Source of the DNA: Actinernus sp. WN-2022
Lineage: Eukaryota; Cnidaria; Anthozoa; Actiniaria; Actinernidae
DNA length: 64,000 nt
NCBI GenBank assembly: GCA_030867875.1
Contig: JAOWCC010000019.1
Coordinates: 103,589,006-103,653,005 of the forward strand
Direction: 5' to 3'
Part shown: one piece after another, positions 59,701 through 64,000 of the stretch
Numbering within the stretch: the stretch's first letter is position 1
How the letters are laid out: every line of letters begins with the position of its first letter
Program-made: the position numbers and the translations under genes
Notes under the pieces: model-generated
What the model saw: only the letters and a program-made list of their open reading frames with translations
The model's database searches: none
Told to the model about the DNA's origin: nothing

Positions 59701-62043
59701 CAATCTTTTGTTTTCTTGATTGCTTGTATATTGTTCTCAATGCGCGCGCAACATCGTCAAAATGGCCTATTATACTGTAGCTCTGTTGTTTTTGTATTGC
59801 ACGTTCTAATAGTATAAAGGTTAGGGTGTTTTGTATTGTTGGGTAAGCCAATGCTGTGGCTCGAGCGGTACAGGCCGGCTCGAGCTCACCTTCAATATTG
59901 TCACTCAGCCTTTGTCAAGTGAACATCTCTATTCGAAGTTCTGCATGCAACATGTGCTGTTCCACTGGAGTAATTTCTGACTTTCGTTATCGCGCGAAAT
60001 TCAAATCAACACTTGGATGTTTAATGTGTAAAATAACACTAGAGTTTGTAAACGGTTCTAAAACATTATTGACAGGCGTAACAGAGTTAATTTTTGCGTC
60101 AGCAACTGAATTTACAGTTCTAACAGGAGAGTACTGATTTCTGAATTTTAATTTCAAATTTGGAATCCCAAAGCCGGCTTGAAAAGGGGAAGAGCCATCC
60201 CTTTTATAGTGTGGGTCCTTGTTTAAACATAGAATTTGGAGTTTTCACGTTCTGTTGTTTTATGCCGTCGTCCTAGACGTTGCCGTCATGGCTTATGTGA
60301 ATATTTTCCAAGAAAGAGCTGCACGAGCATGCGCATGGATAAGAACAGCAGAAGACTTCAAGGTCGGTACACACCAAGTCCCTGGCACTCATCCCCTCGT
60401 CTGAACTAGGAAAAATCTTGTCGCGGGGTCAAACTTTTGTCCCCAGGACTTGTCCCTTCAAATCAAACTGCTTTGAATTGAGGAGACAAGCCCCGGGGAC
60501 AAAATGTGATTGTCCCCTCGTGTGAACTGTTGATGCAACATGTCCCTGGGACAAAATGAAAATACACCAATCGTAAAGCGTCATTTTACTTTCCCACAAG
60601 CCCTTACGAACTCTATTTTAAGATGGCGTCTGCTAAAATCACAATGTCCAGGAAACACGTTCCCTCGTCTGAACACAGCAAGGGATTTGTCCCCGGGACG
60701 TGTCCCTTTGTGTGCGCCGACCTTAAATTTAGGCCGAAAAAAAAAGGACCTCTCCAGAGTCTATTAGCGGGAGACAACCGCTGATCAAATAGACCGGAGA
60801 GACTGGTTCACACGCCTATGTACCTTGTAGGTTCGTGACTTTCCACGCAGTCTGGACTCCAAATCACAGCTTGTTGATGTCCTCAGTCGTATGATCTGGC
60901 TCATGTCCCCTCAACATGCAGCCATTGGGTATCCTGTGGTAGACTACTCATCCTACGTTCCCAACGCACCTACCAAGCTCTATGACGACCCACGTGTGCG
61001 AAAAGGAGAGTTCTCTGCTTACACGCTGCCAAACAGGGCAACGGCCGCGGTATGTAATCTTCATTACCTCTGAATTTTAACGTGCCTTGAAACAGCCATA
61101 GGGTCTGATCAAAGTCACGACCCGGCTAATCCACAAATCAAATAGGGATTTAGCGTATGGTTTTTGTGGAGGGAGAAAACCCAGAAAATCAGGAGAAAAA
61201 CCCTCTAAGCAAGGGTGAGATACCAATAGCAACTCAATGAGCGCCGCGATCGGAAATCGAACCCGAGCCACAGAGGTAATAGGAAAGGCGCTTATCACTT
61301 GTGCCACCACTACCTGTTTATTAGAACAAAATACACAAGTACGGAGGCATGGAACCTCTCTGAGGGTAGTATCGTCGTCGCGCGCTCGGACCGTTGTCGT
61401 ATCACTATTATAGGATACAAAGAGGTTGTTACACGGAAAGTTGTGTAGATACGGCTGGGTATTTTTACGAGTCAGTTTTATTTTTTCGAGCCTGAAAGGG
61501 TTGGCGCAGTTGTAAAACACTCGCCTCTCACCGCTGCGGTCTCGGGTAATTCGATTCTCGGCTCGGGCACCACATGTGAGTCAGGTTTGTTGTTGATTCC
61601 TTATGTGCATTCGAGGGTTTTTCTCCGGTTTCTGCGGTTTTCCGCCCTCTGTAAAGATCAACTTGCGAGTCGACTGTTGCGTGTCCAAAACAGTTACTGA
61701 TGTAGTGAGAAGTATGCGAGGAGCAAAAGCAGGCCCTTATCAGCCTGCTATAACAAATAAAATATTAATTTATTTGTATTTAGTTATGTTCTATTCTTTC
61801 TCGGAATAGTTCCAAGGCCTATTCACCCTTAATGTGGCCGCGCTACGTTTCGATCGCTTGTTCGATTACGGCCCGCTACTGGAAGACCCGAGGGCTCGAG
61901 ATGTAGTCTACAAGCATTACTGTAACCTGGTAAACAGACTGGAACCCCTCCTGGAAAAACGGAATGTGAGGAGGAAGCACGAGGGCTACCTGACTTACCC
62001 TTACATGATGCCAAGATGGCTGACAAACGGAATCCAGACTTAA
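35673..62043 (+). CDS. Secreted lipoxygenase-like protein, whole gene (11 coding exons, spliced)
   Basis: The exons join to a 626-residue protein. Coding exons: 35673-35728, 42090-42447, 43536-43671, 46442-46542, 47531-47735, 48065-48171, 50303-50557, 51503-51609, 59100-59202, 60831-61049, 61810-62043. Every intron is GT-AG and every phase matches. Residues 1-19 are a signal peptide; the lipoxygenase catalytic domain follows without a PLAT domain, as in secreted bacterial lipoxygenases. Family landmarks are W157-ITDEQF, GSNP (170-173), the PDDGGQW block near 292, HPLYQMM in exon 7, YPYRDDG in exon 8, SPQHAAIGYP near 502 and VPNAP near 518. Active lipoxygenases bind non-haem iron with His, His, His, Asn/His/Ser and the C-terminal Ile carboxylate. 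Here those positions read Ser313 (His312 is adjacent), His318, His505, Gly509 and Thr626. Dioxygenase activity is therefore doubtful (inference). Best described as a lipoxygenase homologue; activity unknown. Confidence 0.88.
35729..39220. other. Intron 1 (proximal part), no other gene supported
   Basis: It contains a 135-codon frame at 36129-36536 with no recognisable features, a TGTATCTG/TGTATTTG hexamer-like tract at 37430-37520 and the 21-bp repeats at 37710. Confidence 0.45.
37710..37772. repeat. 21-bp tandem repeat x 3
   Basis: Unit ACAGTCACGTGCTGATATAA plus T, three copies. Each contains the E-box-like palindrome CACGTG. Confidence 0.9.
39225..41113. mobile_element. Giant palindrome, 1889 bp, arms about 840 bp, TTAA duplication
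   Basis: It begins GGTGGCCCGCGGCTATTTAT and ends ATAAATAGCCGCGGGCCACC, flanked by TTAA (39221-39224, 41114-41117). The arms 39225-40070 and 40265-41113 are near-identical inverted copies; the same short frame occurs in each (39518-39703 -, 40634-40819 +), so it is not a gene. TTAA duplications are typical of piggyBac and Kolobok elements. It lies in intron 1. Confidence 0.85.
41816..41975 (+). mobile_element. SINE body fragment
   Basis: It shares GTTGGTATCCGCCCTTGCTC, GAGGGTTTTTCTCCG, GCTAATTCCAATTCG and TCTGTGG with the SINE at 26638-26862, in plus orientation. The tRNA-like head is missing. Confidence 0.6.
42090..42447 (+). CDS. Lipoxygenase-like gene, exon 2 (start of catalytic domain)
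   Basis: The acceptor is cactctcag and the donor gtaaga. It codes residues 19-138, beginning QLGIHCPVALPKD, then a helical stretch with LDMTPDQLVEVLKVDSF and ending LPEKIMG. It resembles the helical N-terminal part of PLAT-less lipoxygenases rather than a PLAT beta-barrel. Two Cys (residues 24 and about 37) could form a disulfide in the secreted protein (inference). The open frame continues into the intron to 42510, but the strong donor at 42448 and the in-phase exon 3 mark the end. Confidence 0.85.
43536..43671 (+). CDS. Lipoxygenase-like gene, exon 3
   Basis: Residues 139-184. It starts EYLRSASKYEP and carries the family block W-ITDEQFAMQRLAGSNP, the invertebrate form of the lipoxygenase W..D..F..Q.L.G.NP signature. 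I chose the acceptor ...ttcatgatag, which has a pyrimidine-rich stretch. A second AG at 43558-43559 would keep the frame and drop eight residues. The donor is C|gtaagg, phase 1. Confidence 0.85.
43771..43930. repeat. 20-bp tandem repeat x 8 in intron 3
   Basis: Unit CGTTCCCAGACGCTGTGTTT, with CGATCC variants mostly alternating, which gives a partial 40-base period. Frames through it (43754-44038) are repeat artefacts. Confidence 0.93.
44150..44332. repeat. 22-bp G/C-rich tandem repeat x about 8 in intron 3
   Basis: Unit GCGAGCGGGCGAGACACGGG plus CA, drifting to GACGCGGG. Very CpG-rich against an AT-rich background. The 190- and 82-codon minus-strand frames are repeat artefacts (ARSLPASRPLA). 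Confidence 0.93.
44588..44718. mobile_element. Hairpin MITE in intron 3
   Basis: ATACCATGACAATTCGGGAA ... TTCCCGAATTGTCATGGTAT, with an inner pair GGGAGAGTTTGT/ACAAACTCTCCC. No certain target duplication. Confidence 0.7.
46442..46542 (+). CDS. Lipoxygenase-like gene, exon 4
   Basis: Residues 184-217 (GLNWHELKKTLNP ... LGFRISLKQ). The acceptor is ttcctatctag and the donor gtgcgt. It lies between the GSNP block and the exon 5 beta-strand block, where lipoxygenases have a variable helical segment. Phases 1 in and 0 out agree with the neighbours. Confidence 0.82.
46690..47160. repeat. Compound tandem repeat, about 57-bp unit, intron 4
   Basis: Units alternate AATAATAACAACTATACTCC with TTGCATAATAACATATAATA and AAACTATACTCCTAGTC. 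Some copies carry an extra short subunit. Confidence 0.92.
47531..47735 (+). CDS. Lipoxygenase-like gene, exon 5
   Basis: Residues 218-286 (AIRDGYLFVLRYPLCDG ... FMPVAIQMDYKP). This matches the family segment G.LF.ldY..L...........P..LF......L.P.AIQL, near the substrate entrance. The acceptor is tttttttaaag and the donor G|gtgaga, phase 1. Confidence 0.87.
48065..48171 (+). CDS. Lipoxygenase-like gene, exon 6 (first iron-ligand helix)
   Basis: Residues 286-321: SDVFTPDDGGQW, then AKLNVQITDLAHSQIVEHLVK. In active lipoxygenases this helix carries two iron-binding His as H-x4-H. Counting back from His318 (followed by LVKVH, like HLLRTH in the family), the first ligand position is Ser313, with His312 one residue too early. 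The reading is unambiguous: CAC AGT CAA ATC GTG GAA CAT. The exon is too short to be reported as an ORF by itself. Confidence 0.85.
48183..48372. mobile_element. Fold-back MITE in intron 6; partial copy at 49487
   Basis: GTTTCTATAGAGTTATAGAA is itself palindromic and occurs in both arms (48210 and 48325). GAAATAGAAAATATTTCCC is mirrored by GGGGAAATGTTTTCTATTTC. The TTATAAAATAATCCACAGAA edge also occurs at 49540-49556. Confidence 0.7.
49757..49992. repeat. G-run repeat joined to an inverted repeat
   Basis: A G-run and GTACTCCCTTATATGGG come first. Then TTGTGGCGTCGAAATATG (49852) is mirrored by CATATTTCGACGCCACAA (49968), enclosing ATTATC/GATAAT arms. Confidence 0.6.
50303..50557 (+). CDS. Lipoxygenase-like gene, exon 7
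   Basis: Residues 322-406. It continues the ligand helix (VHFSAEVYCVSLYR) and has HPLYQMMKYHCRG, matching the conserved HP.y.LL..H.r block, then VPNTFGGP where the family has INT.AR. The conserved Arg of that block is absent. Acceptor ttttgtcgtag, donor gtatta; phase 0 on both sides. Confidence 0.87.
51197..51345. mobile_element. MITE family M, copy 1 (intact)
   Basis: The ends AGGCCATTTTGACGATATTG and CAACATCGTCAAAATGGCCT are inverted. Other copies are at 59606-59770 and 62822-63002. This copy shows the uninterrupted AGCAGTTCGCGTCT that is split in copy 3. Confidence 0.8.
51503..51609 (+). CDS. Lipoxygenase-like gene, exon 8
   Basis: Residues 407-442: DRGVNNNDRLPYYPYRDDGRVILKAIQGLVTDYVDL. 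This is the family block RG.......YPYRDDG...W.AI...V..Y, so identification is firm. Acceptor tttgtgtag, donor CT|gtaagc, phase 2. The next exon is 7.5 kb away because nested fold-back elements fill intron 8. Confidence 0.88.
51640..52330. repeat. Cluster of one dispersed repeat, about five partial copies
   Basis: GCGGATTTCGTATGAGTGGG, GAAATACGGCAA, GTAACTCTGTAATTTGATTG and CCATTTCAATGTCATGGCAT recur in order and in both orientations. A related stretch is at 62560-62640. Confidence 0.75.
52690..53060 (-). pseudogene. LINE C-terminal remnant (Cys-rich end)
   Basis: The minus-strand frame reads RRHDARVCPLCNLNELGDEL, then HYFTSCNNIKFVNLRERF. This is the R...R.C..C....GDE.HYL..C pattern at the end of many LINE proteins. 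An AATAAAGTATTATTATCATG-like end lies at 52690-52715. Confidence 0.65.
53886..53970 (+). repeat. tRNA-like SINE head, part of an inverted pair
   Basis: GGTAAAGTGGTTTAGAGCGC (box A-like), GCGCCTCGAATCC and GAGTTCGATTCC (box B-like). The mirror copy is at 54262-54345. The flanks also pair: CTTTCTCAGTTTTATTTTAT at 53980 against 54215-54240. There is no mature tRNA fold with proper ends, so it is a SINE or pseudogene head. Confidence 0.6.
54262..54345 (-). repeat. tRNA-like SINE head, mirror copy
   Basis: On the minus strand: GAATTGCTCGTGTAGAACGC, GCGCCTCGAATCCAACGG, GTTAGGAGTTCGATTCCACG. It pairs with 53886-53970 across a loop of about 180 bases. Confidence 0.6.
56422..56526. mobile_element. 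105-bp hairpin element with perfect 9-bp duplication
   Basis: The arms TACCCTGCGAGCAGAGGTTT...CCTTTCCTGTCC and their exact mirror leave a loop of about 15 bases. AGCGAAATC flanks it at 56413-56421 and 56527-56535. A 9-bp duplication is typical of Mutator-like elements. It is nested in element A2. Confidence 0.85.
59100..59202 (+). CDS. Lipoxygenase-like gene, exon 9
   Basis: Residues 442-476: YYSDDYDVIIDVELQVYVNEISADGTGTYGGIGK. It matches the Y....D..I..D.ELQ.W..E....G.....G segment, with Val replacing the usual Trp of LQAW. The acceptor cttgacag lies only about 50 bases beyond the end of a large fold-back insertion. Donor gtaagt. Confidence 0.86.
59606..59770. mobile_element. MITE family M, copy 2
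   Basis: TAGGCCATTTTGACGATGTT ... AACATCGTCAAAATGGCCTA in intron 9. The inside has two GTGGCCCGCCAAAA copies. Confidence 0.75.
60359..60725. mobile_element. MITE in intron 9, about 367 bp
   Basis: AAGGTCGGTACACACCAAGT ... CCCTTTGTGTGCGCCGACCTT. Internal TGTCCC/GGGACA words repeat throughout (CGTCTGAACT, GGGGACAAA). The target duplication is unclear (TTCA/TTAA). Confidence 0.7.
60831..61049 (+). CDS. Lipoxygenase-like gene, exon 10 (third and fourth ligand positions)
   Basis: Residues 477-549, with SKSQLVDVLSRMIWLMSPQ, then HAAIGYPVVDY and VPNAPTKL. In the family, H-A-A-V-N supplies the third His and the fourth ligand (Asn, His or Ser). Here His505 is kept but the fourth position is Gly509, which has no side chain to bind or to hydrogen-bond a water. 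Acceptor taccttgtag, donor gtatgt, phase 0. Confidence 0.88.
61090..61312 (-). mobile_element. tRNA-derived SINE, copy 2, intron 10
   Basis: It shares TGGCTCGGGTTCGATTTCC (box B, minus strand), GGTATCTCACCCTTGCTTAG and the GATTAGCCGGGTCGTGAC tail with the SINE at 26638-26862. The tRNA-like head is diverged. Confidence 0.65.
61500..61690 (+). mobile_element. tRNA-derived SINE, copy 3, intron 10
   Basis: TTGGCGCAGTTGTAAAACAC, GGTAATTCGATTCTC (box B-like), then a body with TTCGAGGGTTTTTCTCCGGT. It is opposite in orientation to copy 2. Confidence 0.6.
61810..62043 (+). CDS. Lipoxygenase-like gene, last exon 11
   Basis: Residues 550-626 and TAA stop at 62041. It has the family's C-terminal layout (FRLFDYGPLLEDPRARD type, then Y..L...L....R....YPYM.P..) and ends RWLTNGIQT. 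Lipoxygenases normally end in Ile, whose carboxylate binds iron; this one ends in Thr. Acceptor tctcggaatag. Stop codons follow at once, so the frame gives no alternative Ile terminus. Confidence 0.87.
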   Translation, partial: FQGLFTLNVAALRFDRLFDYGPLLEDPRARDVVYKHYCNLVNRLEPLLEKRNVRRKHEGYLTYPYMMPRWLTNGIQT

Positions 62044-62152
62044 AAAAACGCTATTATCGATAAGTTGTGACATGCAACGTGAAATAATCTCACATTTGTA
62101 ATTAGATGAGACAAATATGTGTTGTAATACCTGGGTGCCAGAGGCTCGAAGA

Positions 62153-62158
62153 AATAAA
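62153..62158 (+). promoter_or_regulatory. Polyadenylation signal candidate
   Basis: AATAAA about 110 bases after the stop codon. It adjoins a dispersed-repeat motif (TGCCAGAGGCTCGAAG, also near 21010), so the signal may have come from a repeat insertion. Confidence 0.45.
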
Positions 62159-62821
62159 AGGTCCAAAGCGACGAAGAGAAGAGGAGCAACAGGTAAATGA
62201 AGAGCTTCTTGTGTTATCCATTGAGAATCTCACTTCCATGTGCTGAGACTTCAAGTCAAGAAAACACGTCAAACCGTATTTTGCTGGGCCATTGGTAAGC
62301 CAATGAAAATTACCGTTACATCCTCACGGTTGCACGTGGTATTGATTGGTTATGAACTGCTGGTAGATTATCCAATCAGGGATGACCTGATGCTCGCATG
62401 AGGCTCTTCTAGTCTCTTCTCTCTTGCCTTTTGTTTCTTTGAGACTGCAGGAACCCTGAGTACTGTTAAGCAGGTAATGCGTCTTATACGAAGCTAATAA
62501 ACTGCAGGTGAAAACAAATTGTTTGATTGTTTTGGTTAACAGCCACAGCCGCAACATTAGCCGCAACATATATGCCGTGACATTAAAATGGTTTCGCTAT
62601 TGTTTTATGTATGATCCAATCAAATTACAGAGCTACGGTACGAAAGGTTTTGAGAGTTGAAGTCTGCTGCTATCCCACAGGCCGTAAACTTTATATAAAT
62701 TCAAAAGAAAGCTGAGTTCAGCGATAGTCTTCATAACAGTTTGAAAGATTTATCGATTTCTTAGCCTGCTATGCAGATGTATTTTTCACTTTCATAAATT
62801 CGAAGAAAAAAAAGTAACGTC

Positions 62822-63002
62822 TGCTCAACCGCAGCTAGAACAATGGCTGTTTTGAATAACAAAGGCTAGTGAACCAGAACGAGTCTTAGCAGCTCGCAGT
62901 CTCGTACCCAGAGCTCTCTGTGTGGAGATGAGCTCTGGGTACGAGACTGAGCAGGTCGCGTCTGTTCTACTGATGCGTGCGCAATATCGTCAAAATGGCC
63001 TA
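62822..63002. mobile_element. MITE family M, copy 3 (left end degraded)
   Basis: It matches the inside and right end of 51197-51345 (CAGCTAGAACAATGGCT, ACGAGTCTTAGCAG, GATGCGTGCGCAATATCGTC). It is split by the hairpin at 62897-62949. Confidence 0.75.
62897..62949. mobile_element. 53-bp hairpin with 9-bp duplication inside MITE M
   Basis: CAGTCTCGTACCCAGAGCTC, a 13-base loop, GAGCTCTGGGTACGAGACTG. Flanks are AGCAGCTCG (62888-62896) and AGCAGGTCG (62950-62958), 8 of 9 identical. Copy 1 of the MITE shows the unsplit site. Confidence 0.8.
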
Positions 63003-63063
63003 TATGCAAGCACTGACGTTAGAATTTCTCTTTTTCTGCCCAATCAGAAATTATTGAATTGGG

Positions 63064-63192
63064 CTTCCATATGATAGGGGAATATGATCGTCCCGATCAC
63101 TTGATTCTTTTGTTCTGCATATTAACGTACGCTTCGATTCACACCGAACTAAAGGTTCAAGCGATAGGGGAGATCATATGGAAACCAGGCTT
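63064..63192. mobile_element. MITE-like element, relative at about 28432-28530
   Basis: GGGCTTCCATATGAT ... ATCATATGGAAACCAGGCTT, with TTAACGTACGCTTCGATTCA inside, as in the 28.4 kb copy. Confidence 0.65.
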
Positions 63193-63776
63193 TACGGGTT
63201 AAAATCAAAGGTTTGGTATCGTAAACCTATGACATATTGATCGATGTCATAGGATCGGTCAAAGAAGGTCTGACAAGCCCCGAGCAATTATAGTTAAACT
63301 GGTTTCATATGAAGTGAAGTCGAAAATCATCAAGTCACGCAAAAAGTTGAAGGGTTCCAGGCTGTTGATTACGGAGGATTTAACCAAAGACAATCTCAAA
63401 CTCCTGCAGTTTGTGCGAGAAGCATCTGAAACTGAATCGCCTTGGTCATCAGACGGTAAGATTTTCGCCAAATTCGATAGTGGAAGGATAAAGATGATTA
63501 GAAAGGTCGATGATTTGGTCATTACTTGATCTGGATTTGGAACTGGGCCCTGGCCTTATTTTGAACTGATTAATTGAACTGATATGATTCACTTCTACCT
63601 GTATTTTTGTTATTATTTCCTAAGTGAAGCTTTTTACATATTTAAGTCCCCTTATATATTTATCTGTTGGCAGTAGCGTGAGGTAAGATCAATTATTCTT
63701 TCTTTACACATCACGATAGATGGGGGTTAGTCTGGATCAATGCAGAGCAGCCATTGGGATATTTAATCATTTAAAA

Positions 63777-64000
63777 ATGTGTTTTTGCCGTTTCTTATTT
63801 TGTTCACACGGTTTATTTTCTTTGTTGTTCTTAGTTCTTGCGCTTGGGTCTTTTTTGTTGCTTCGTATTTTGTTATCGTACGACATTCAAATGAATCCTG
63901 GTCCTCAGTCTAAGTCTTTGTTAGTTGGACATTTAAATGCGCGCAGTTTAAGATCAGATTTGAAGTTTGATGAGATCAGTATGCTAATTTTGGAACACAC
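63777..64000 (+). CDS. LINE ORF2, 5' end (partial)
   Basis: It opens MCFCRFLFCSHGLFSLLFLV, a strongly hydrophobic leader of about 33 residues. DIQMNPGP follows (codons 36-43), then the endonuclease start with GHLNARSLR (the N of block I). It runs through the window edge with no stop. The product would be the endonuclease and reverse transcriptase for target-primed retrotransposition. Confidence 0.8.
   Translation, partial: MCFCRFLFCSHGLFSLLFLVLALGSFLLLRILLSYDIQMNPGPQSKSLLVGHLNARSLRSDLKFDEISMLILEH
63882..63905 (+). other. 2A-like translational recoding motif
   Basis: DIQMNPGP fits the 2A pattern D-(V/I)-E-x-N-P-G-P except Gln for Glu. It is preceded by a Leu-rich stretch (LLLRILLSY), as in 2A sequences known at the N-terminus of some invertebrate LINE ORF2 proteins. 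Ribosome skipping would release the leader from the endonuclease. Confidence 0.6.

Larger units (their letters stand above)
63200..64000 (+). mobile_element. CR1/L2-like LINE, 5' part, cut by the window end
   Basis: About 63271-63529 codes the ORF1 C-terminus: PRAIIVKLVSYEVKSKIIKS, LKGSRLLITEDLTKDNLKLL and SSDGKIFAKFDSGRIKMI, then TGA. It is the same family as ORF1 at 31143. ORF2 starts at ATG 63777 and stays open to the window end: a hydrophobic leader, DIQMNPGP, then LLVGHLNARSLRSDLKFDEI, the start of an APE endonuclease. It looks less decayed than the LINE at 31 kb. Confidence 0.85.

Noticed and set aside
35673..62043. Bacterial contamination or horizontal transfer without adaptation as the source of the PLAT-less lipoxygenase
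   Set aside because: Ten in-phase GT-AG introns filled with the same repeat families as the rest of the window show that it is a resident eukaryotic gene. An ancient transfer cannot be excluded from sequence alone.

Overview
This is a eukaryotic nuclear window: a spliced protein-coding gene with GT-AG introns, SINEs with tRNA-like heads, LINE, Penelope-like and cut-and-paste DNA transposons, and long tandem arrays. The sum (a divergent invertebrate lipoxygenase, CR1/L2-type LINEs with a 2A-like leader, many fold-back elements, AT-rich DNA) fits an invertebrate, most likely an anthozoan cnidarian such as a coral. That assignment is inference; no rRNA or mitochondrial marker is present.

The only host gene I can support is on the + strand. 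It encodes a secreted lipoxygenase-fold protein of 626 residues, starting at 35673 and stopping at 62043 in 11 coding exons. All exon phases agree and all introns are GT-AG. The protein is a signal peptide joined directly to a lipoxygenase catalytic domain, with no PLAT/beta-barrel domain. By alignment from memory, three of the five iron-ligand positions are not canonical (Ser313, Gly509, C-terminal Thr626) and two are kept (His318, His505). A second signal-peptide exon with the same phase and the same CTTCAAG-ATG context lies at 17441-17514. It could be an alternative first exon or the relic of an upstream paralogue.

The rest is largely mobile DNA, roughly by region. 0-6 kb: a LINE encoding an SGNH-esterase-like ORF and an APE-type endonuclease, cut by a Harbinger-like element (TAA duplication) and by a 1.17 kb fold-back element (7-bp duplication). 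7-16 kb: a duplicated repeat unit, one copy carrying a fold-back element with minisatellite arms and the other copy preserving the empty site; then a GTATCAC-repeat palindrome, a 2.7 kb inverted-repeat element and a LINE remnant. 17-21 kb: the distal signal-peptide exon and a fold-back element packed with ATCGAT sites. 22-25 kb: a Penelope-like GIY-YIG fragment cut by a 1.67 kb Harbinger-like element, with a hammerhead-like motif in its 3' tail. 25-31 kb: MITEs, a SINE and two large tandem arrays. 31-34.5 kb: a decayed CR1/L2-like LINE. 35.6-62.2 kb: the lipoxygenase-like gene, whose introns hold a 1.9 kb palindrome with TTAA duplication and a nested set of fold-back elements. 63.2-64 kb: the 5' part of another LINE, cut by the window edge.

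The most notable new signal is a class of palindromic insertions with target duplications. It includes two copies of a 31-32 bp hairpin, each flanked by its own perfect 7-bp duplication. Three larger fold-back families here also show 7-bp duplications, which suggests one transposase type may move all of them.
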